A stretch of DNA of 28,720 nt from CAZEAC01 sp964510065 (GTDB lineage Bacteria > Bdellovibrionota_C > UBA2361 > CAIXSY01). The position numbers and the translations under genes are program-made. Shown here in pieces: positions 23,115-28,720 of the stretch (the stretch's first letter is position 1; every line of letters begins with the position of its first letter). The stretch covers positions 1-28,720 of the forward strand of contig CAZEAC010000054.1 in the NCBI GenBank assembly GCA_964510065.1, in the 5' to 3' direction. Below the pieces are notes generated by a model. It had not been told where the DNA came from and did no database searches. It saw only the letters and a list, made by a program, of their open reading frames with translations.

Positions 23115-25397
23115 ATGCCAGTAATTGACACTACTCTGCAGAAGGAGTCTCGCGATAGGTATCTTACCTACGCACTTAGCGTAGTTTCGGGGCGAGCGCT
23201 GCCCGATGTTCGCGATGGTTTGAAGCCTGTACAGCGGCGAATACTTTTCGCGATGTTAAACAATCTTAACCTCACTCCTGATAAGAGTTTTCGAAAATCA
23301 GCGGCGGTTGTCGGAGAAGTGCTGGCACGTTTTCACCCACACGGTGACATTGCCTGTTACGAAGCGATGGTGCGAATGGCGCAAGATTTTTCGCTTCGTT
23401 ACCCGCTTGTTGAGGGGCAGGGTAACTTTGGCTCGCTCGATGGTGATGGGGCCGCTGCGTATCGTTATACCGAAGCAAAACTACGACCATTAGCGCTTGA
23501 GGTGATCGGTGAGATTTTTGAGGAAACAGTAGAATTTCGCGACAATTTTGACGGCACTGTTGTTGAACCGATTGTATTTCCAAGTCGAGTACCTAATTTT
23601 CTTATTAATGGTGCAAGCGGCATTGCGGTGGGAATGGCCACAAGTATTCCGCCGCATAACCTTCGCGACACAGTCAAGGCGTTGATTGAATTAATCGACG
23701 AACCGGAAATATCCGAGGCAAAGCTTGCGACCGCAATAAAAGGGCCCGACTTTCCAACTGGCTGCCAGATATTAAATACAAAACGCGAACTCACGGATAT
23801 TTATAAGACTGGGCGCGGCGCGATTCGCATGCGCGGCGAGTGGAAAATTGAAGAAGGCAATCGTGGAAAACGCTACATTGTTGTGACGTCGATTCCTTAT
23901 GCAGTAAACAAGTCCGATCTTGTTGAGAAAATTGCTTCTGCAATTATTGATAAAAAGCTTCCGCAGCTTTCCGATGTTCGTGATGAGTCGACAAGTGAGG
24001 TACGAATCGTATTGGAGCTAAGCGCGAACGCCGACCCGGAAGCAGCAATTGCATTTCTTTTTAAGAATACGCCGCTGGAAAGCAATTTCCCGGTAAATTT
24101 AACAGCGCTTGTGCCGGTGAGCGATCGTGCGTGCAAGCCTGAGCTTCTTTCACTAAAAGCATGCCTTACGCATTTTGTACGTTTTCGACGCGAAGTAACC
24201 AGGAAAAAACTGGTATTCGAGCGAAAGAAACTTCTGGAAAGAATTCACATTCTTGAAGGATTAATCGCTATCTTCGACGATCTTGACGTGGCGATTAAGA
24301 TTGTACGAAAGAGCGAAGGCAGAAGTGACGCGGCGAGCAAGCTTCAGGCGCACTTTAAGCTAAGCGAAATTCAGGCGTATGCCGTTGTCGACATGCGGAT
24401 TTATCAGCTCTCGAAAACTAATATTGAAGAGGTCCGCGCCGAGATGGAGGAGAAGTCGAGACGAGTCAAGGAGATCGATTCGATATTGAAGAGTGAAGCC
24501 AAAATAACGGCGATTGTGAGAAAAGATCTTGAGCAGATCGCTGAGACGTATGGCGATAAGCGCCGCTCGCAGCTTGTGAGGGACGAGGTCGAGATTGAAT
24601 ATAACGAGGAAGCCTACGTTGTTCATGAAGATGTTTACGCTATCGTTACTCGAGATGGTTGGGTTAAGCGGATTCGTCAAAATAACGAACTTGGCACAAC
24701 CAGACTCCGCGAAGGCGACGCAATTTTGCGTGCATTTCCACTTTCGACAGTCGATTCCATGGCGTTTTTCACGAGCATTGGCCAGCTTTATTCGCTTCGC
24801 GTAGCGGATTTTCCTGCGTCCGGCGGATATGGCGAACCGATTCAAAAAATCTTGAAGTTTCGAGATGGCGAAAGAATAGTCGAAAGCTTTGCGATAAAGT
24901 CGGCACCGGAAGCGCAGCTTTCGCTCGCTGACGGGTCGCCGCCGGCACTTAAAGGTGCACTTCTGAAAGACGGCGATAAGATTGCGATGCTTTCCGAGCG
25001 TGGCATGGGATTTTCGTGGGTAGTAAGTGAGTTGTTGGGCCTTAAGCGAAACGGCAAGCGTGTGATGAAAGTTCGTGATGGCGATGCGCTGTCCGCGGTA
25101 TGCCACTTAAAGAAGAAACTGGCGATGTTCACCGGCGCAGGTTCAGCGCTCGTAATCGAGGGCTCGGAGCTGCAGCTCAAAGAGGGGCCGGTCGTGGGGC
25201 TTACCCTTATGGGAGTGCGCGATGACGACAAACTTGTCGCGGCGCTCTCTTACAATGGTGAGATAAAGCTCGCGGTGACGGTTGGCTCAGGCAAGGTAAA
25301 AGAAGTGGAAACGAAAGAACTTACGCACGGGCACCGCGCCCTCAAAGGTACAAAAGTGTTTCCACGCGATGATATTACTTCGGTGGATGAGGCTTAA
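23115..25397 (+). CDS. parC: DNA topoisomerase IV subunit A
   Basis: Breakage-and-rejoining subunit of topoisomerase IV, which separates linked daughter chromosomes. It has 760 residues. The catalytic core shows ALPDVRDGLKPVQRRILFAM (28-47), HPHGD (74-78) and the active-site Arg117-Tyr118 in AYRYTEAKL. The C-terminal part is a divergent beta-pinwheel with GERIVESFAIK and LKRNGKRVMKVRDGD, and no GyrA box (QRRGGKG), so this is ParC rather than GyrA. Residue 79 is Ile where quinolone-sensitive enzymes have Ser (see findings). The downstream parE starts 6 bp after the stop. The order A-then-B is opposite to most gyrBA and parEC pairs. No strong ribosome binding site precedes the ATG. Confidence 0.93.
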   Translation: MPVIDTTLQKESRDRYLTYALSVVSGRALPDVRDGLKPVQRRILFAMLNNLNLTPDKSFRKSAAVVGEVLARFHPHGDIACYEAMVRMAQDFSLRYPLVEGQGNFGSLDGDGAAAYRYTEAKLRPLALEVIGEIFEETVEFRDNFDGTVVEPIVFPSRVPNFLINGASGIAVGMATSIPPHNLRDTVKALIELIDEPEISEAKLATAIKGPDFPTGCQILNTKRELTDIYKTGRGAIRMRGEWKIEEGNRGKRYIVVTSIPYAVNKSDLVEKIASAIIDKKLPQLSDVRDESTSEVRIVLELSANADPEAAIAFLFKNTPLESNFPVNLTALVPVSDRACKPELLSLKACLTHFVRFRREVTRKKLVFERKKLLERIHILEGLIAIFDDLDVAIKIVRKSEGRSDAASKLQAHFKLSEIQAYAVVDMRIYQLSKTNIEEVRAEMEEKSRRVKEIDSILKSEAKITAIVRKDLEQIAETYGDKRRSQLVRDEVEIEYNEEAYVVHEDVYAIVTRDGWVKRIRQNNELGTTRLREGDAILRAFPLSTVDSMAFFTSIGQLYSLRVADFPASGGYGEPIQKILKFRDGERIVESFAIKSAPEAQLSLADGSPPALKGALLKDGDKIAMLSERGMGFSWVVSELLGLKRNGKRVMKVRDGDALSAVCHLKKKLAMFTGAGSALVIEGSELQLKEGPVVGLTLMGVRDDDKLVAALSYNGEIKLAVTVGSGKVKEVETKELTHGHRALKGTKVFPRDDITSVDEA

Positions 25398-25403
25398 AGG
25401 GTT

Positions 25404-27332
25404 ATGGCGAAGAGTGAGTATAAAGCCACAGATATCGAAGTTCTTGAGGGACTTGAGCCGGTACGGAAGCGTCCTGGTATGTATATTGGTGGAACCGAGG
25501 GGCCGCAGGGGCTTCACCACCTTGTAAAGGAGATCCTCGACAACTCCGTTGACGAAGCAATGAACGGTCATGCCGACTCGATCAATGTCATTTTGCATAA
25601 AGACGGCGAGAGCGTCTCGGTCGAAGACAACGGCCGAGGTATTCCGGTTGATGTTCATCCTAAATTCAAGAAGCCGGCGATCGAATTAGTACTTACGACA
25701 TTACACGCGGGTGGAAAATTTTCGGACTCCAATTATTCGTCAGCAGGTGGGTTGCACGGAGTCGGCGCCTCGGTGGTGAACGCGCTCTCCGAACAATTAG
25801 AGGCAACAGTATGGCGTGACGGCTACGAATGGAGCCAGAACTACTGCCGTGGAAAGACTCAGTGCAAACTTAAAAAAGGTGAAAAGGTAAAAAAGCACGG
25901 CACGAAGATATTCTTTCGCCCGGACACCGAAATATTTCGCTCCATTCGCTTTAGTGCTGATCGCATCGAGAAAATGGTGCAGGAGAAAGCCTTCCTTAAT
26001 CGTGGGCTGCGCTTGACGTTTCTCGATCAAGGAAGCGGTGTCGTAAAGCAGTTTTGCTACGAAGATGGTATTCGTTCGTATCTTGTGAACATGCTTGAAA
26101 AGTCTACACAGACGGCTCTTGGCGGAGAAATATTTTATCTCGAGCGAGCCAACGGAATTAAGATAGAAGCCGCGTTTGCTTGGACCGAAGCGACGCAAGA
26201 AAAGATGCTTTCGTATGTAAATGGAATTCACACCGCGCAGGGTGGAAGCCATGAAGATGGATTTCGCGGCGGTCTTTCTAAGGCACTTCGAAACTATATG
26301 TCGGTGCATGAGCTTGTGCCTAAAGGGGTCAAGGTCGGTGGTGACGACATGCGTGAAGGGCTCACCGCGGTGCTTTCAGTCAATATTCCTGGCGCGGTGA
26401 GTCAACTTCAATTTCAGGGACAAACTAAGGACAAGCTCAACAACCCAGAGATTACCGCCCCGGTGGAGGCGCTGGTACGAAGCTTTGAAAATACACTTAA
26501 TTCAAACCCGAAGCTGGCATCGACGCTGATCGAGCGAATAACGTTGGCGGCTCGCGCGCGGCAGGCGGCGCGCACGGCGTCGGAGAGTGTTTCGCGCAAA
26601 GTGGGTATCAGCCATAGACTTAACCTTCCGGGAAAGCTTGCCGACTGCTCATCGACCAACCCGGAGAAGTCCGAACTTTTCATCGTAGAAGGAGACTCGG
26701 CAGGTGGAAGCGCCAAGCAAGGGCGTGACCGGAATATTCAGGCGGTCCTTCCGTTGCGCGGGAAGATTTTGAATTCAGTTTCTGCTTCTGACGCGAAGCT
26801 GAAAGAGAATCGCGAGCTCTTGGATCTCGTCTCGGCACTTGGCTGTGGCTTTGGGGAGCAGATGCGCCTTGAGAAGCTTCGCTACGATAAAGTTATTATC
26901 CTTACTGATGCGGACGCCGATGGTATGCATATCGGCTCACTGCTCATGGCGTTTTTTTTCCGATTCATGAAGCCGTTGGTGCAAGCTGGTCACCTTTACC
27001 TGGGACTATCGCCGCTTTACCGAATAAAAATCGGATCGGGCGCGAAGGAAGAGCTTCGCTGGGTATTCTCTGATGAGGAGAAAGAGAAAGTGCTTAAGGA
27101 GTTGGGAAAACGAACTCAACCGCAAATTACTCGATTTAAAGGCTTGGGCGAGATGAACCCAGAATCGCTCTGGGATACCACCCTAAATCCAAAAACAAGG
27201 AGTCTGCTTCGAGTAACCATCGACGATGAGGGGCAGACTGTTGCTACATTCGAACATCTTCTCGGCAAAGAGACCGGCGAGCGCTATAAAATGATACAGG
27301 AAAACGCTCATAGGCTCGAACTAGACGTGTAA
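25404..27332 (+). CDS. parE: DNA topoisomerase IV subunit B
   Basis: ATPase subunit of topoisomerase IV, 642 residues, with no large insertions. The GHKL ATPase domain shows RKRPGMYIG (21-29), EILDNSVDEA with Glu43 and Asn47 for catalysis and Mg binding, DNGRGIPV (75-82) and a glycine-rich lid (GGLHGVGAS). The transducer contains the Lys loop QTKDKLNNPE. TOPRIM acidic residues are in IVEGDSAGGSAKQGRDR (near residue 428) and DADADG (near 501), with PLRGKILN between them. AAAGGG precedes the ATG at ideal spacing. It is cotranscribed with parC. GyrB is the only real alternative; linkage to a ParC without a GyrA box favours ParE. Confidence 0.92.
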   Translation: MAKSEYKATDIEVLEGLEPVRKRPGMYIGGTEGPQGLHHLVKEILDNSVDEAMNGHADSINVILHKDGESVSVEDNGRGIPVDVHPKFKKPAIELVLTTLHAGGKFSDSNYSSAGGLHGVGASVVNALSEQLEATVWRDGYEWSQNYCRGKTQCKLKKGEKVKKHGTKIFFRPDTEIFRSIRFSADRIEKMVQEKAFLNRGLRLTFLDQGSGVVKQFCYEDGIRSYLVNMLEKSTQTALGGEIFYLERANGIKIEAAFAWTEATQEKMLSYVNGIHTAQGGSHEDGFRGGLSKALRNYMSVHELVPKGVKVGGDDMREGLTAVLSVNIPGAVSQLQFQGQTKDKLNNPEITAPVEALVRSFENTLNSNPKLASTLIERITLAARARQAARTASESVSRKVGISHRLNLPGKLADCSSTNPEKSELFIVEGDSAGGSAKQGRDRNIQAVLPLRGKILNSVSASDAKLKENRELLDLVSALGCGFGEQMRLEKLRYDKVIILTDADADGMHIGSLLMAFFFRFMKPLVQAGHLYLGLSPLYRIKIGSGAKEELRWVFSDEEKEKVLKELGKRTQPQITRFKGLGEMNPESLWDTTLNPKTRSLLRVTIDDEGQTVATFEHLLGKETGERYKMIQENAHRLELDV

Positions 27333-27598
27333 TTCGCGAGGTTGTGCAGCTTTTGGCCCGTCCAATTCACCATTTTATAGATCTCGCTTATAAATTAGCT
27401 TCAGGCACTTTCACGTATATCGGTAAAAGCCCTAATAAGCTATTTGTTTAAGGTGGTTATGTGCTTTTTCTCGATTACGAAGGTCGCCTGTCCTGTATTT
27501 ACAAGCTCCGTGTTCATAGTCTATTAGTTCATGGGTAAATGTTTGTTTTTATTGGTGGGGAGCCGTGATTTACGGTTTTCGGTGAGCGTGTGTTGTAA

Positions 27599-28471
27599 AT
27601 GGCAAAGAGTGTAGCGAGCATCCTTGAGGATGTTCAGAAGACTGCAGTGAAAATGGGTAATTGCGACCCACGCTGGCTTAAAAGTAAGTCTTCCCCAGTA
27701 ATAACCACTGTAGAGGGTTCCGGCGCGAGAGCCGGACAGCCAGCTGCGAGGAACGGGCGAGAGATTCTTCTCCTTCATGGTCTTTTGGGGGCGGTCTCAA
27801 ACTGGGACTCTGTGTTTCCGTGCCTAGAGAAATTCTCTAAGCCAATAGCGCTCGAGCTGCCGATTCTTAGTGGGCACCGATCCGAGGTCAAGGTGAAAGC
27901 ATTGGCTGCCTTCACCGAGTTTTTTATTCGGAGCCGCTCTCTTGAGCCAGTGACGCTTTGTGGTAATTCACTCGGTGGCCATGTTGCGCTCCGGCTCTGT
28001 TTGGCTGCGCCCGAGCTTGTCGAATGTTTAATTCTTTCCGGCGCCTCCGGTCTGTATGAACACTCCGTCGATAGCCTTCCTGTCCGTCCGGGGCAAAAGT
28101 TCATTCGTGAGCATATGGCTCGCGTATTTTACAACAATAAGTTTATTACCGATGAAGCTGTTTCAGAGATCCATCAAATATTAAGTCAGCGCTCCAACGT
28201 GCTGAACTTGATACATGCGGCGCGAAGTGCAAAAAAGGACAATCTCCTTGAGGTTTTGAAGCACATAAAGGTTCCGACATTATTGCTTTGGGGCGAGGAC
28301 GATCAGGTCACCACGATGCAGGTCGCCGAAACGTTTCATAAGAATATTCCGAACTCCAAGTTGGTTTCGATGAAGAATTGTGGGCATGCGCCAATGATTG
28401 AGCATCCGGATTGGTTTGCCTCGGAGATCGAAAAATTCCTCAAGCAACATGCCAAAGCGTTTGCAGTATAG
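27599..28471 (+). CDS. Alpha/beta hydrolase
   Basis: Alpha/beta-hydrolase-fold enzyme of 290 residues. The oxyanion region is LLLHGLLGAVSNWD (57-70), the nucleophile elbow GNSLGG gives Ser124, the acid is Asp235 in WGEDDQV, and the base is His263 in NCGHAPMIEHP. The triad is in the right order and spacing for an esterase, lipase or C-C hydrolase. About 50 polar residues precede the first core strand, with no clear signal peptide, so it is likely cytoplasmic. A helical cap lies between residues ~150 and 222. It follows parE by 266 bp of DNA in which I see no terminator or gene, and precedes a thioredoxin-fold gene by 27 bp. Substrate unknown. Confidence 0.92.
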   Translation: MAKSVASILEDVQKTAVKMGNCDPRWLKSKSSPVITTVEGSGARAGQPAARNGREILLLHGLLGAVSNWDSVFPCLEKFSKPIALELPILSGHRSEVKVKALAAFTEFFIRSRSLEPVTLCGNSLGGHVALRLCLAAPELVECLILSGASGLYEHSVDSLPVRPGQKFIREHMARVFYNNKFITDEAVSEIHQILSQRSNVLNLIHAARSAKKDNLLEVLKHIKVPTLLLWGEDDQVTTMQVAETFHKNIPNSKLVSMKNCGHAPMIEHPDWFASEIEKFLKQHAKAFAV

Positions 28472-28498
28472 GCGTTCCTTTCATTAAGGAGAGAATCT

Positions 28499-28720
28499 AT
28501 GGAGCGTGGTACGGTAAGTGAAAAATTTCCGATAGGTTCGGAACTTCCGGTCTTTTCTTTGCGCAACGTGGATGGCCAAACATTAGGAACTGAGTTCCTG
28601 CGTGCAGGTAAAGCTGCTCTTGTGGTTTTTTCTTGTAATCACTGTCCCTACGTGAAAGGGAGCGAGCAGCGGCTGGTGGAAATCGTGCGCGCGTTCGAGG
28701 GGAAAGGCCTTCGTGCCGTG
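28499..28720 (+). CDS. Thioredoxin-fold peroxiredoxin-like protein (5' part)
   Basis: Only the first 74 codons are inside the window; the frame is open at the right edge. It starts with ATG after a good AAGGAG ribosome binding site. The region LVVFSCNHCPYVKGSEQRL has Cys46-x2-Cys49 in the CNHCPYVK form that marks the PRX-like/redoxin group related to AhpC/TSA and TlpA proteins. No signal peptide is evident. It probably reduces or detects thiols or peroxides in the cytoplasm. It is 27 bp downstream of the hydrolase gene on the same strand, so the two are likely one operon. Confidence 0.88.
   Translation, partial: MERGTVSEKFPIGSELPVFSLRNVDGQTLGTEFLRAGKAALVVFSCNHCPYVKGSEQRLVEIVRAFEGKGLRAV

Noticed and set aside
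24360..25106. 248-codon open frame on the minus strand inside parC
   Set aside because: It is antisense to a well-supported parC region, shows no domain and reads as basic low-quality sequence; it is a frame shadow.

Overview
This window looks like chromosomal DNA from a Gram-negative bacterium of moderate G+C. Several proteins carry signal peptides, and there is an MltB-type lytic transglycosylase, a DUF1329-like exported protein and a periplasmic YfiR-like domain. Eukaryotic-type Ser/Thr kinases alongside an SspB-like ClpXP adaptor, topoisomerase IV and NuoB/NuoI suggest a deltaproteobacterium, Bdellovibrionota or a similar lineage. That placement is inference and no marker here fixes it. 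Almost all the DNA is coding. I see no CRISPR array, no insertion sequence and no phage genes. There is one tRNA gene.

Layout. (1) 197-2543, minus strand: orphan nuoB, then a metallo-beta-lactamase-fold hydrolase overlapping an enoyl-CoA hydratase. (2) 2827-4575, plus: a 582-residue helical protein I do not recognise. (3) 4592-9998, minus: a tight seven-gene run, transcribed holA, mltB-like, response regulator, tmk, holB, stand-alone tRNA-binding domain (MetRS C-terminal type), tatD. It joins both accessory clamp-loader subunits with dTMP kinase. (4) 10128-14491, minus: tRNA-Phe, a zinc-ribbon/acidic/RDD membrane protein, rsmE and a DsbA-fold isomerase. Upstream of the isomerase lies an intrinsic terminator that may end a small RNA or attenuator. 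(5) 14780-17560, plus: MTHFR-like gene, nuoI and a DUF1329-like exported protein.

(6) 17557-21421, the signalling island and the most interesting part. A 737-residue protein joins a degenerate Ser/Thr pseudokinase, a transmembrane helix, a long Ala/Pro/Glu linker and a periplasmic YfiR-like domain. Next comes a 34-bp perfect hairpin, then an SspB-like ClpXP adaptor. Divergent from the adaptor is an intact Ser/Thr kinase with a C-terminal membrane anchor. A catalytic kinase and a pseudokinase receptor within 1 kb of each other suggest a two-protein membrane signalling unit. (7) 21418-23054, minus: two overlapping GNAT acetyltransferases and a small secreted protein. (8) 23115-27332, plus: parC-parE (topoisomerase IV), with Ile at the ParC quinolone-determining Ser position. 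(9) 27599-28720, plus: an alpha/beta hydrolase and the start of a thioredoxin-fold protein cut by the window edge.

No gene-free stretch exceeds 300 bases. The longest are 14492-14779 (terminator, candidate small RNA, palindrome), 2544-2826 (divergent intergenic, nothing convincing) and 27333-27598 (nothing convincing).
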